Shown here: piece after piece, positions 26,611 through 35,632 of the stretch | Layout: every line of letters begins with the position of its first letter | Numbering within the stretch: the stretch's first letter is position 1 | NCBI GenBank assembly: GCA_963752915.1 | Contig: CAVVZZ010000011.1 | Span: forward strand, 496,001-560,000 | DNA length: 64,000 nt | Reading direction: 5' to 3' | Source: DATJPR01 sp963752915 | Lineage (GTDB): Bacteria; Bacteroidota; Ignavibacteria; UBA10030; UBA6906 | Program-made: the position numbers and the translations under genes | Notes under the pieces: model-generated | Seen by the model: only the letters and a program-made list of their open reading frames with translations | What the model was told of the DNA's origin: nothing | The model's database searches: none

Positions 26611-28080
26611 ATGGATCACAGTTCGCAGACCGCCTCCTCGCGGCCACGGCCCATTGTTTTTGTTTCGCTGGAGCATGAAGGCGCCCCCGCGACGGTTCTG
26701 CGCTTTGACAAGCCGTTTACCATCGGGAGCGATCCGGTCTGCGATGTCGCGATCGACACGCGCAATGTCAGCCCCCACCACGCCCAGGTCGTCATTGAAG
26801 ACAACTGCTGGTGGCTCCGCGCAGTCGAGGGATCTGAAGGGATTTATCTCGATGAAAAGAAGGTCGACGCCGTCCCGCTTGCGACCGGCGTGTCCCTGCG
26901 TCTGGGCAAAGCAGGTCCTGCGTTAAGCTTCCGCATCGAGCAGCCAGCCGCGAACGATCACTTGCGCCTCCGGGGACTCCACCTCCCCGGCCCCATCCGA
27001 GACGTCATCCGTGCTTCCACTCGCATCATCTCAATTGAAGAGCACAAAGAGCTCGTACGGAAGTTTATTGAGAGGGCGGGGAAATACGAGAGGAAGAAAT
27101 ACCAGCGTTACGTCGCTGCCCTGATCGTCCTCGGCCTCATCGGCTTCTCCTACGCCTATTACAAGCACCTGCAATACGAAAAGCTGGAAGCCAGAGCGAG
27201 AGACGTTTTTTATCAGATGAAAGATCTCGAACTCGGGTTCCGGAATCTCGAGCGGACGGTGCTCGCAACGGGAGACACAACGGCGAAGGCGGAGATGCAC
27301 CAGTACTGGCTGAAGCTCACATCGCTCAACAGCAACTACGACCAATATGTCGATGAACTTGGGATTTACAGGGGGACGTCCGACGAGAGGAAGGTTACCA
27401 TCCTCCGGATTGCACGCGTGTTCGGAGAATGCGAGCTCGATATGCCGGATGGCTTTGTCGACGAAGTGGAACATTACATCAGAGAGTGGAAGCGGTCCGA
27501 CAGGCTGGTGAGTTCGATGGAGCGAGCGCATGAACTGGGCTACGACCGGTTGATCACCCAGAGCATGCTCGACCAGCATCTCCCCCCGCAGTTCTATTAT
27601 CTCGCCTTACAGGAGAGCGGATTTGATACCGCGCTATGCGGCCCGCCTACCCGGTTCGGCATCGCGAAAGGGATGTGGCAGTTTATCCCGACCACTGCCA
27701 TTCATTACGGGTTGAGGACCGGTCCGCTTGTACAGATCGCCCGGACTGACCCCCGGGACGAACGACATCTTGCGGAAAAATCGACGCTCGCAGCCGCTGC
27801 CTACATTCGCGACATTTACGACACGGAGGCACAGGCGTCCGGGCTTCTCGTGCTTGCATCGTACAATTGGGGGCCGAACGCCGTGCGCGGCCTCATCCGT
27901 GAACTTCCGGAAAACCCGCGTCAGCGCAATTTCTGGTCGCTCCTCCAGGCCTACCACGACAAAATCCCCCACCAGACGTACGACTACGTCTACTTCATCT
28001 TCTCGGCCGCCGTGATCGGTGAGAACCCGCGTTTGTTTGGCTTCTCGTTCGACAAACTACAGACGGGCGGGGCAATGTAG
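26611..28080 (+). CDS. FHA-domain/lytic transglycosylase (SLT) membrane protein
   Basis: 489 residues in three parts. Residues about 17-110 form a FHA phosphothreonine-binding domain (FTIGSDPVCDVAI, VSPHHAQVVIED). A single membrane helix follows at 167-185 (YVAALIVLGLIGFSYAYY), preceded by ERKKYQR, so by the positive-inside rule the FHA part is cytoplasmic. Residues about 322-480 are an SLT lytic transglycosylase in the periplasm with catalytic E335 (LALQESGF), GMWQFIPTTA and LASYNWG. The protein could couple kinase signalling to peptidoglycan cleavage. The ATG at 26611 has AGGA nine bases upstream; the upstream in-frame extension looks non-coding. Confidence 0.88.
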   Translation: MDHSSQTASSRPRPIVFVSLEHEGAPATVLRFDKPFTIGSDPVCDVAIDTRNVSPHHAQVVIEDNCWWLRAVEGSEGIYLDEKKVDAVPLATGVSLRLGKAGPALSFRIEQPAANDHLRLRGLHLPGPIRDVIRASTRIISIEEHKELVRKFIERAGKYERKKYQRYVAALIVLGLIGFSYAYYKHLQYEKLEARARDVFYQMKDLELGFRNLERTVLATGDTTAKAEMHQYWLKLTSLNSNYDQYVDELGIYRGTSDERKVTILRIARVFGECELDMPDGFVDEVEHYIREWKRSDRLVSSMERAHELGYDRLITQSMLDQHLPPQFYYLALQESGFDTALCGPPTRFGIAKGMWQFIPTTAIHYGLRTGPLVQIARTDPRDERHLAEKSTLAAAAYIRDIYDTEAQASGLLVLASYNWGPNAVRGLIRELPENPRQRNFWSLLQAYHDKIPHQTYDYVYFIFSAAVIGENPRLFGFSFDKLQTGGAM

Positions 28081-28103
28081 CCTCCAAGCGGAGATGCACG
28101 GAC

Positions 28104-28135
28104 TGTTGACCGAATACTGTCGACTACTGACTCTT
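28104..28135. repeat. Degenerate GTTGAC/CTGTCGAC-type intergenic repeat
   Basis: A short stretch (gactgttgaccgaatactg then tcgactactgactc) between convergent genes resembles the units at 24613 and the right arm of the inverted repeat at 47081-47157. No stable hairpin is evident. Confidence 0.4.
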
Positions 28136-28145
28136 GAATGTCAAC

Positions 28146-30917
28146 TCATTTAACCAACAACATTGTCCGCGATGCCGCAGAATTCCCGGCCGTCAAGCGG
28201 TAGAAGTACGCGCCGCTCGAGTGGTTCCCTCCATTGAACGTGATCTCATATGTTCCGGGAGCCTGCTTTTCGTTCACCAGCATCGCCACTTCCCGCCCGA
28301 GAATATCGTAGACCACGAGCCGTACGTCGCTGTTCCCTGTTCCCTGCCCGTCTCGAACACGGTTCGAGACGTGGTTTCGTCCCGCCGAAGGCGAGACGGA
28401 TCCCCTGGTCCCTGTAATAGTATATCGAATGACCGTGCTCGGATTGAACGGGTTGGGAAAATTCTGTTCAAGAGAAAATTTATCTGCTATTCCCGGATCC
28501 GATGCCACCGATGCTCCGATCAATGCCGGAGTCCAATGCGCCAGACAATATGCGGGTTTGTTCCCAGCCTGGAAGAATTCCCCTCCGGCGAAGACGTCCA
28601 TCGGGGTCGCAGTCAGCGCGTTCACTGCCAGGCCGCTAATTCCGCTTCCAAGATTGAACCATGTTCCGCTCGCCGTGTCCCATCGTGCAATGTTGTTCAC
28701 CTCCAGAATTCCGGAACTGGAGAAAACCCCGCCGGCGTACAAGGATCCTCCCGAGGACACAAGGCTCCTTACAATGCCGTTGAGCCCATCCCCAAGCGTT
28801 GCGAATGACGTACCGTCCCAACTTGCGATGCCGTTGACTGAAGTCCCGCTTTCGGTTTGCGTGAATTGCCCCCCCACGAAGAGCGTCCGACCAATCGTTT
28901 CGAGGTCGAGCACAATGTCATTCAGTCCGGGTTGTGTCGCCGGTCCGAGAGCGTGCCAGGACGCACCATCCCAGCGCGCGATATTGTTCGCGACAGTTCC
29001 ACCCGCCTGGGTGAACGAGCCGGCGGCAATGAGGTCGTTGTGAAAGACCTTCAACGCGCTCACCGTCCCGGCGATCCCGTTGCCGAGCGTGTGCCATGTT
29101 GTGCCGTCCCACCGGGCGATGTTTGAGGCGGAAATGCCGCCTGCGCCGCCAACGGTGTCAAACGCACCTCCCACGTAGACAGAAGAACCTGAGAATGTTA
29201 TCGCTGATACTATCGGGGCAAATCCTCCGGTCACCCCGTCGTTCGGGCTGGTGCCGAGCGACGACCACGAGTTCCCGGCCCAGCGTGCCACGCCATGAAC
29301 GGCAAGCCCACCGGCAAGAGAGAAATTCCCACCGACATAGAGATCTCCCGTCGGACTCACCCCCATTGCCACCGCAGGGCCATTCACGCCATTGGACGCC
29401 CCGATCCCCAGCGATGTCCACGTATTTGTTTGCGGCGTATACCGGACGATGTTGTTTGCATGAACGGGTCCTTCAAGAGAAAAATAGCCTCCGATGTAGA
29501 GATCGTTTCCGAAAGCGACGAGGCTCAGCACAAAGGGATAGTTCACGCTGTTGAATGCGCTTGCTCCGAGCGGGGACCACGTGCCTCCGTCCCAGGTTGC
29601 CACGTTGTTAGCCGGTATGTCGGTCGTGTTCGTTATGGCTCCAAATACTCCCGCTGCGTAGAGCAGATCGCGATCGATCAGTAACGTGGCAACAAGGCGC
29701 GGGACATGAATGCCTTTGTTCAGCGTCGACCAGGTCGCTCGTGCCGTGTCCCAACAGGCAATCCCATTGACTTTGAGGGTGCCGCACGTGTCAAGGCTGC
29801 CGCAGGCATAGAGGGAATCTCCCGATACGGCAAATGCACGCACAGCACCGTGTCGGAATCCTGGCCCAACCTGATTCCATGCACTTCCATCCCAGCGGAG
29901 GATCGCATTGGCAGTGTCTGCACCGCGTCCGCGCGTCGTGAACGTCCCACCAACGTACAGCGAGGAGCCGAGGACGGTCAACGCAAGAACATCGTTGTCG
30001 ACGCCTTCGTCGGGATATGTCCCAAGGGAAGACCATTGGCCCCCATCCCACCGGGCAATATGGTTCAAATATGGCGGGGTGGTCGTCATGAACGAGCCGC
30101 CGACGTAGAGGTCGGGCCCCCACACGACCATGGATTCCACGGCACTATTCAGCGGCGCAGAAACAGAACTCCACGATGTTCCGTCCCATCGGGCAACGTA
30201 GTTCGCCTGGATTCCATTTCCGACGGAGGTAAAATTTCCACCGACATAGAGCACGGAATCCATGGATGCCAGGGAGTTGACCTGCGCTTGACCGCTGACA
30301 CCATCGTTCGGCGGACTCCCAAGCGGCATCCACGAGGTTCCATTCCATCGTGCGATATTGTGGACGGGCGTCCTGCCGGCCGTCGTAAACATTCCTCCTG
30401 CATACAGGACAGAGTTTTGAACCGCGAGGGCGAATACGGACCCGATAATCCCTCCTCCTACATTTGACCAAGTGCTGCTTGTCGAATTCCAACGAATGAT
30501 CCCCGGAGACGAGATCCCTCCGGCGCCCCAGAACGAGCCGCCGAAGTAGATGTCGGAGCCGATCCTGGCAGCGGCGTAGACAATTCCCCCATCGATCCCG
30601 GGAGGCCCGGAAAATCGGGCATCCCAGTGCACGTCTCCGGTATCAGATTGATCTTCGGTCACCGCAGACATGTTGTCACCTGAGCGAAAGAACCGGGGCC
30701 TCCCATCAGACCCGATGGACATGGTCCAACCGCGGAGAGCAATTGCGCCGTCGAACCGCAGGGCGGGATCCAGCGTTCCATCCGGATTCAAAAGACCGGT
30801 GATATCGTGGGGCTGTGAATCGATCCGATACCCCTGGGCCATGGCGTTTGGAACGCCGTGAGGAAATTCGGATACGAGAACCAAGACAATGGCGGGTAAC
30901 CAAGGTAGACGGACCAT
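28146..30917 (-). CDS. Secreted repeat protein with T9SS C-terminal domain
   Basis: 923-residue secreted protein. A signal peptide (RLPWLPAIVLVLVSEFPHG, cleavage near AMA) precedes more than ten copies of a roughly 48-residue beta unit with the core LYVGGNFT...NNIARWDGTSWSSLG, which should fold into beta-propellers. The C-terminus is a type IX secretion sorting domain: SLEQNFPNPFNPSTVIRYTI, later VVYDILGREVAMLVNE and a final SGAYFYRLTAG strand. Between RYTI and VVYDILG sits an extra stretch of about 28 residues encoded by hairpin-forming DNA (28329-28420). I chose the ATG at 30917 because it opens the signal peptide and follows AAGGAGG. Cell-surface or secreted; ligand unknown. Confidence 0.85.
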   Translation of the reverse strand: MVRLPWLPAIVLVLVSEFPHGVPNAMAQGYRIDSQPHDITGLLNPDGTLDPALRFDGAIALRGWTMSIGSDGRPRFFRSGDNMSAVTEDQSDTGDVHWDARFSGPPGIDGGIVYAAARIGSDIYFGGSFWGAGGISSPGIIRWNSTSSTWSNVGGGIIGSVFALAVQNSVLYAGGMFTTAGRTPVHNIARWNGTSWMPLGSPPNDGVSGQAQVNSLASMDSVLYVGGNFTSVGNGIQANYVARWDGTSWSSVSAPLNSAVESMVVWGPDLYVGGSFMTTTPPYLNHIARWDGGQWSSLGTYPDEGVDNDVLALTVLGSSLYVGGTFTTRGRGADTANAILRWDGSAWNQVGPGFRHGAVRAFAVSGDSLYACGSLDTCGTLKVNGIACWDTARATWSTLNKGIHVPRLVATLLIDRDLLYAAGVFGAITNTTDIPANNVATWDGGTWSPLGASAFNSVNYPFVLSLVAFGNDLYIGGYFSLEGPVHANNIVRYTPQTNTWTSLGIGASNGVNGPAVAMGVSPTGDLYVGGNFSLAGGLAVHGVARWAGNSWSSLGTSPNDGVTGGFAPIVSAITFSGSSVYVGGAFDTVGGAGGISASNIARWDGTTWHTLGNGIAGTVSALKVFHNDLIAAGSFTQAGGTVANNIARWDGASWHALGPATQPGLNDIVLDLETIGRTLFVGGQFTQTESGTSVNGIASWDGTSFATLGDGLNGIVRSLVSSGGSLYAGGVFSSSGILEVNNIARWDTASGTWFNLGSGISGLAVNALTATPMDVFAGGEFFQAGNKPAYCLAHWTPALIGASVASDPGIADKFSLEQNFPNPFNPSTVIRYTITGTRGSVSPSAGRNHVSNRVRDGQGTGNSDVRLVVYDILGREVAMLVNEKQAPGTYEITFNGGNHSSGAYFYRLTAGNSAASRTMLLVK
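28329..28420. repeat. Hairpin-bearing insertion inside a T9SS sorting domain
   Basis: Two adjacent hairpins: CGTCTCGAAC-ACG-GTTCGAGACG (28349-28371, perfect 10-base stem) and CGTCCCGCC-GAA-GGCGAGACG (28378-28398, one mismatch). They are flanked by TGTTCCC repeats on one side and CCCTGGTCCCTG on the other. The block keeps the reading frame and adds about 28 residues to a beta-loop of the sorting domain. Confidence 0.6.
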
Positions 30918-31216
30918 CCCCTCCTTTTTCCCTTGGGAGAACAATTGCTGGATTTCTACTCGCGAACAGACGTGACCGCTGGGAACCGCTTGCTCTTGCC
31001 GGTCTGGAGCGAGAACCTTGAAGTCTGATAGTGCATAGGGTGGTGCAGTGGGGGAAGAGGAAATTTCCGGCACCCGTGGTAACGATCCGGCAGATATCCT
31101 CTGTGCTGAGGATCCAAGATGCTAAACACTGATACATGCGCGCAGGTTCCTCCGCGCATCAGCAGCTGGCGAACCGGCGAGACCGTGAAGTCTCGCTGGT
31201 TCGCTCGGCCCGCAGA
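30918..31216. other. Intergenic region upstream of the repeat-protein gene
   Basis: These 299 bases hold the leader of the 28146-30917 gene (AAGGAGG just before the ATG) and the hairpin at 31169-31204. I see no convincing -35/-10 pair and no further gene. Confidence 0.5.
31169..31204 (-). terminator. Stem-loop after doxX (terminator-like or repeat hairpin)
   Basis: Arms GCGAACCGGCGAGAC and GTCTCGCTGGTTCGC pair over 15 bases with one mismatch around a CGTGAA loop, 13 bases past the doxX stop. There is no T-run, so it may be a REP-like hairpin; it shares the GGCGAGAC/GTCTCG core with the hairpins at 28349-28398. Confidence 0.5.
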
Positions 31217-31621
31217 TCAGAACTTCTCGCTGCTTCCTCCGATGCCGTACTTTCCTCCCCCGAGAAAGAAGACCGCCAATCCGGCGAGAAGATAGAATGC
31301 GGGAAGCTCAATCGCCCAACCACCAGCCGCGCCCAGAGAGAAGATCTGGTGACGGTGTGCGATGAATAGGGCAAACACCATATCCGCAATCACCAGCAAC
31401 GCGCCAATGCGCGTGTGATAGCCGAGAATGAGGAGGATCGGTCCGACGACCTCACCGAGATACACTCCATATTTCACGAATTCCGGCAGACCGGCACCCG
31501 CCGCGGCGGGCCCCAGCCAATCGATGCCGTGAGCGATTTTGGAAATCCCGTGGAGGATCATCAATCCTCCGACGGTGAGGCGCAGAAGGAGTTTTGCGAT
31601 ATCGTTGGATGCAGATCCCAT
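31217..31621 (-). CDS. DoxX-family membrane protein
   Basis: 134-residue protein with four membrane helices of the DoxX/DoxD type, beginning LLLRLTVGGLMILHGISKI, a signature of the family, followed by YLGEVVGPILLILGY and GALLVIADMVFALF. Members are linked to quinol/thiosulfate oxidation or redox homeostasis, but the function of stand-alone DoxX proteins is not settled. AAGGAA lies upstream of the ATG at 31621. It forms its own unit between two T9SS protein genes. Confidence 0.87.
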   Translation of the reverse strand: MGSASNDIAKLLLRLTVGGLMILHGISKIAHGIDWLGPAAAGAGLPEFVKYGVYLGEVVGPILLILGYHTRIGALLVIADMVFALFIAHRHQIFSLGAAGGWAIELPAFYLLAGLAVFFLGGGKYGIGGSSEKF

Positions 31622-31768
31622 CAGTACGGTTCCTTTCGATCATTCAAGGGTGAGGTTGATGAGCGACGAACTGCTGTATGTGTAACAGGATTGAATACAC
31701 AGATGTTCCGAGCAGACAGTAAGAAATGCGTTCAAATATTCAACATAACCAATTGCAGGATAACAGAA

Positions 31769-31797
31769 AGAGGGCGGCATATCAACTGCCGTCCTCT
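31769..31797 (-). terminator. Rho-independent terminator of the propeller/beta-helix gene
   Basis: AGAGGGCGGCA pairs with TGCCGTCCTCT (one mismatch) around TATCAAC; on the minus strand TTTCTGTT follows. It lies 66 bases past the stop at 31863. Confidence 0.65.
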
Positions 31798-31862
31798 ATG
31801 TGTACGTGGCACGAACGAAGTCCAACGTGTAATCCCTTCGGCCTCTCTCGGCTCTTCCGATG

Positions 31863-34800
31863 TCACTCCAAAAGAACGAATGTCATCGTCCGGGTGTAGT
31901 TCCCTGCCTTCAGTCTATACAAATAGACGCCACTAGCGAGACTCCTGCCGTCAAATTGAACTTCGTGATAGCCAGGCCCCACGGTTCCATCGACCAGGGT
32001 GACGATTTCCTGACCAAGGACATTGAAGACCGCTAATGAGACTTCCGACCGTTGCATCAATGCGTACCGTATCATCGTCGTTGGATTGAACGGATTGGGG
32101 AAGTTCTGCATGAGCGCGGTTTCGCGCGGGACATCGCTGGCTGACCCTAATTCCGTGGTTGACACGACGATTGCCGGGCTAAACTCTGATGTGTTACCCA
32201 GGCTGTCCGTTGCCGTGGCAGTGATCGCTCTCCCCACTGCAACCGGAACCGCGATCGTCGTACTGATTGGCGCATTGCCAGAAGCATCTGTGAATACTCG
32301 AGTCCAACCCAGGTATGTTTGCCCCTCACCTGGGGTCGCATTTCCAGTCACGGGCGTGGCAAAGAACTCGAGAAGAAACGCTGAGTTCGGAGTACTGTTC
32401 AGACTCCCATGTACGGCAAAAGAACTCCCACCTTGTACTGCTGAAAGCTCAGGAGCGTTTTGCAGGTTGTTGGGGCCATCATCGGAGTCTCCCGGATCAT
32501 TGGCAGTAACACCAACATCGTTCTCTACCCCACCACAAAGGTCGATTCCGAGGCAGCCGTTCCCAAAAACGGAATTATGTAAGATCCGATTGTTGGTGGA
32601 GGTGGCACCACTCGACTTCGGATCCGCTGTGGGGATCAGCACCCCGCCGCTGTCGTTGAACGCGATAATGTTGCCGGCCCCCTCGAGGGTGTCGCCGATT
32701 GCATTCTCGAAGGCGCTGGATCCGAAGAGGATCCCAACACCGGTGTTACCCAGGGGGCTCGCGCCGTCGGACTGGGTTCCAACCCGATTCCCCTCGATCC
32801 TGTTAAAGCGCGCTTCATGTGGAGTAATACTTCCGATGGTCCCAGAAAGAGAGATCCCGCAACCCGAATTCCCCGATACTACGTTGCCTGCTCCGACTGT
32901 GCAGCCGCCAATCGTATTTCCGCTCCCCGTCACTTGAAGACCAGAGCCCCTGTTGCCGAGGGCTTTTATTCCGGTGATATCCGTGCCAATGTAATTCCCC
33001 AGGACAACGTTGGTGTCGCCGTCCACGAACAATCCTCCAAAGTGATGACCGGAGATGATATTGCGAGCGCCTGAAGCGGTGCCCCCCACAATGTTTGCAC
33101 TCCCATCAACGTACATCCCCGCCGCATTGTTGTGAACCGTGTCACTACCATCCGCGTTCAAACCCACGAGGTTTCCCATCACCACATTCTGTGGCGCAGC
33201 TGCTCCGTTGATCCAAATTGCCACGCCGACGGAAGATTCGCTTACGCAGCCGCCGATTGCATTCCCCGCCCCCACGGTGGCGCCACCGATCTTGTTCGTA
33301 GATGCATCGAGAATATAAACGCCAATCTCCGTATTCCCCAGTGCTTCCTTCCCCGACGCGCTCAGGCCGATATAGTTCCCCATGATGGAGTTTTGAGAGG
33401 CACCATTCACAACATAGACGCCGGCATATTTGCTCCCGGAAATGACGTTCCGTTGGGCGGCAGTTGTCCCGCCGATGGTATTGTAGCTCGAGCCTGCAAT
33501 AAGGACTCCGTTCATGTTCTCGACCGCTTGAGATCCGGTGATGTCCGTCCCGACAAAACATCCTTCAACCCGGCACCCTCCGCTCCCGCTGATTTCAATG
33601 CCGGTGGTGGTCTTGAAATTATTGATCACGAGCCCGCGTACAACGCTTCCACCACCTTTGACACGCAACGCGCTCGCTGCATTCCCGGCAAGGTTTCCAT
33701 CGAGAACGATTTTCAGGACAGCATTATTCCCGTCGCCGAATGCGCTCGTGTTCACACTGCTCCCCGGCTGGGTATATCCATCAAGAACAACGCGCGACGT
33801 AATTTCCGGGAGAGGCGATGTCGGCTGGATTGTCTGAGCGCCTGTTCCTGGAATGTTGAACGCGATCGTATCTCCGGCGTTCTTCGCGTTGACGTTCAGG
33901 ATTGCCTGTCGCAGCGAACCCGGCCCGCTGTCCGAACTGTTCGTAACAACCTCGGTTCCCGGAGGGGGAATGAGTGTCGCAACGATCGGCGCACTGAACT
34001 CCGATGTGTTCCCGTCGTTGTCCGTCGCCGTTGCAGTAATCGATTGACCGGCACTCACTGCGGTGCCAATCGTGGCGTCAAAGGACACGTTTCCAGCCGT
34101 GTCTGTTGTAAGGAAGACATCGCCAAGGTAGGTCTGGCCATCCCGCCCTGCTGAAACATAGGCCGGAGAGGTTGCGAAGAATTCCACCGTGAACGTGGAA
34201 TAAGGCTTGCGAGACTGTTGGGATTGCCCGTTTCCGATGCTGACACTGCGAAACTTGAACCGGTGTTGATCATAGTGGTTTACACCGCCGCCATCGGTTC
34301 CAATCCACATGCCGCCCTGGCTGTCTCGATAGAGAGAGATTGCCGCATCGACGCTGAGACTGGTGGGATCACGCGGGTCATGCACGACGCGGCGAACCTG
34401 ACCTGAACTGTCGTCGAGCAGCGAAACACCGCCGTCACGGGTCGCGATCCAGAGAGCTCCTGAGCTGTCCTGCCTGACCGCCGAGATACGATCGCTTGTC
34501 AGCCCTCTCATCCCCGGTCCGGAGCGGGAGAACTTTTGCATATGCACTCTGTCGGGCAGGATCTTGGTGAGGCCGTGATCAAGAGTGCCGACCCAAACGT
34601 TATTCTTCCGGTCCTCGAAGATCGTGGTCACCATTCCCGGGCTGATCGTTGCTGAGCCGGTTGCGCTCGTCTGCATGTGAACGAACGACCCCCGGATCGG
34701 ATCAAACCAGTCAAGTCCCGCAAAGGAGCCGACCCAGAGGCGGCCATCATGATCCCAAGATTGACAGAGCACGCGATTATCGGAAAGGGATGCGGAGTCC

Positions 34801-35345
34801 TTCGGGTTGTGCCGGAAAATTGTCCACGTCCCATGCGTCCGGTCGAACGCATTGAGACCACCTCCCCAAACGCCGATCCACAGATTGCGATTCGGGCCCT
34901 CCGTTATGCTCCAGACATTATTGCCGCTGATACTCGTGCGCGCGGAGCTGTCGTGCATGAAATGCTCAAAGCCGTCGCGATCGCGGTCATACCGGTTTAA
35001 CCCGCCGCTGTACGTTCCTATCCAGAGATCGCCATCCGAATCCAGGAAAAGACAGTTGACGTAGTTATCCGAGATCGATAGTGAGTCACGGGCGTCATGG
35101 CGATAGATCTTGAAGGAGTACCCGTCAAATCTATTCAGCCCATCCTGCGTGCCCAGCCAGAGGAAACCCTCTTGATCCTGCATGATACAGCTGACTTGCG
35201 ATTGCGATAGTCCCTGATCAACGGCGTAGCGGCGAAACCGGATCGCGTCAGTCAGGGAAGAAGACCATGCGGTGGAAATGCAGAGTACGATGAGAATGAG
35301 GCATGTGCGGCCACGATACGGAAAGTAGACGTTCGAATGCATCAT
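31863..35345 (-). CDS. Propeller/beta-helix chimeric protein with T9SS C-terminal domain
   Basis: 1160 residues in two unlike parts. After a signal peptide (GRTCLILIVLCISTAW), residues about 35-370 are two-component-regulator propeller repeats (GLSQSQVSCIMQDQEGFLWL, DNYVNCLFLDSDGDLWIG), the sensor normally found in front of a hybrid histidine kinase. No kinase follows. At about residue 377 (base 34215) the sequence changes to a secreted beta-helix protein: VEFFATSP modules, then CSLREA-like GSLRQAIL and many IGG...GNVISGN turns, ending in a T9SS domain (MQNFPNPFNPTTMIRYAL, SGVYLYRLKAG). The second part starts mid-module. GGGAG lies five bases before the ATG. This is either a gene fusion or an assembly join. 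Confidence 0.75.
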   Translation of the reverse strand: MMHSNVYFPYRGRTCLILIVLCISTAWSSSLTDAIRFRRYAVDQGLSQSQVSCIMQDQEGFLWLGTQDGLNRFDGYSFKIYRHDARDSLSISDNYVNCLFLDSDGDLWIGTYSGGLNRYDRDRDGFEHFMHDSSARTSISGNNVWSITEGPNRNLWIGVWGGGLNAFDRTHGTWTIFRHNPKDSASLSDNRVLCQSWDHDGRLWVGSFAGLDWFDPIRGSFVHMQTSATGSATISPGMVTTIFEDRKNNVWVGTLDHGLTKILPDRVHMQKFSRSGPGMRGLTSDRISAVRQDSSGALWIATRDGGVSLLDDSSGQVRRVVHDPRDPTSLSVDAAISLYRDSQGGMWIGTDGGGVNHYDQHRFKFRSVSIGNGQSQQSRKPYSTFTVEFFATSPAYVSAGRDGQTYLGDVFLTTDTAGNVSFDATIGTAVSAGQSITATATDNDGNTSEFSAPIVATLIPPPGTEVVTNSSDSGPGSLRQAILNVNAKNAGDTIAFNIPGTGAQTIQPTSPLPEITSRVVLDGYTQPGSSVNTSAFGDGNNAVLKIVLDGNLAGNAASALRVKGGGSVVRGLVINNFKTTTGIEISGSGGCRVEGCFVGTDITGSQAVENMNGVLIAGSSYNTIGGTTAAQRNVISGSKYAGVYVVNGASQNSIMGNYIGLSASGKEALGNTEIGVYILDASTNKIGGATVGAGNAIGGCVSESSVGVAIWINGAAAPQNVVMGNLVGLNADGSDTVHNNAAGMYVDGSANIVGGTASGARNIISGHHFGGLFVDGDTNVVLGNYIGTDITGIKALGNRGSGLQVTGSGNTIGGCTVGAGNVVSGNSGCGISLSGTIGSITPHEARFNRIEGNRVGTQSDGASPLGNTGVGILFGSSAFENAIGDTLEGAGNIIAFNDSGGVLIPTADPKSSGATSTNNRILHNSVFGNGCLGIDLCGGVENDVGVTANDPGDSDDGPNNLQNAPELSAVQGGSSFAVHGSLNSTPNSAFLLEFFATPVTGNATPGEGQTYLGWTRVFTDASGNAPISTTIAVPVAVGRAITATATDSLGNTSEFSPAIVVSTTELGSASDVPRETALMQNFPNPFNPTTMIRYALMQRSEVSLAVFNVLGQEIVTLVDGTVGPGYHEVQFDGRSLASGVYLYRLKAGNYTRTMTFVLLE

Positions 35346-35632
35346 GATCGCTCCCGGACAATGGTGTGAGCAACCTGCAGCACCGGGTGTCGGCGAACAG
35401 CAATACCACGCTTGAGAATGAGGCGCGAAAGCAGATCAGCACGCCGGGAAGAGGAAGGCCGGCGTTCGCAGCGGTTGGCACTGGATCAAAGATAGGAGAC
35501 AGCAAGGGCAATGTCAAAGGTCCGACTCCGCACATTTGGAAAGTCCGAGCCCTCTCCGTATGTTGCAGAATCTCAGAACCACCGGAGTTGGGTTTTCAGG
35601 CTCGCGCATACGCCAAGAGGTATTCTCTCTCG
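35346..35632. other. Divergent intergenic region
   Basis: These 287 bases separate the propeller/beta-helix gene (-) from the TPR glycosyltransferase gene (+). An in-frame extension of the + gene back to 35366 exists but has no protein character. Apart from the candidate promoter at 35536-35564 I see nothing in it. Confidence 0.5.
35536..35564 (+). promoter_or_regulatory. Candidate promoter of the TPR glycosyltransferase gene
   Basis: TTGGAA (35536-35541), 17 bases, TATGTT (35559-35564), predicted start near 35571, leader of about 62 bases. Confidence 0.35.

Noticed and set aside
35366..35632. N-terminal extension of the TPR glycosyltransferase
   Set aside because: It has no hydrophobic or conserved content, and the ATG at 35633 starts directly before the first membrane helix.
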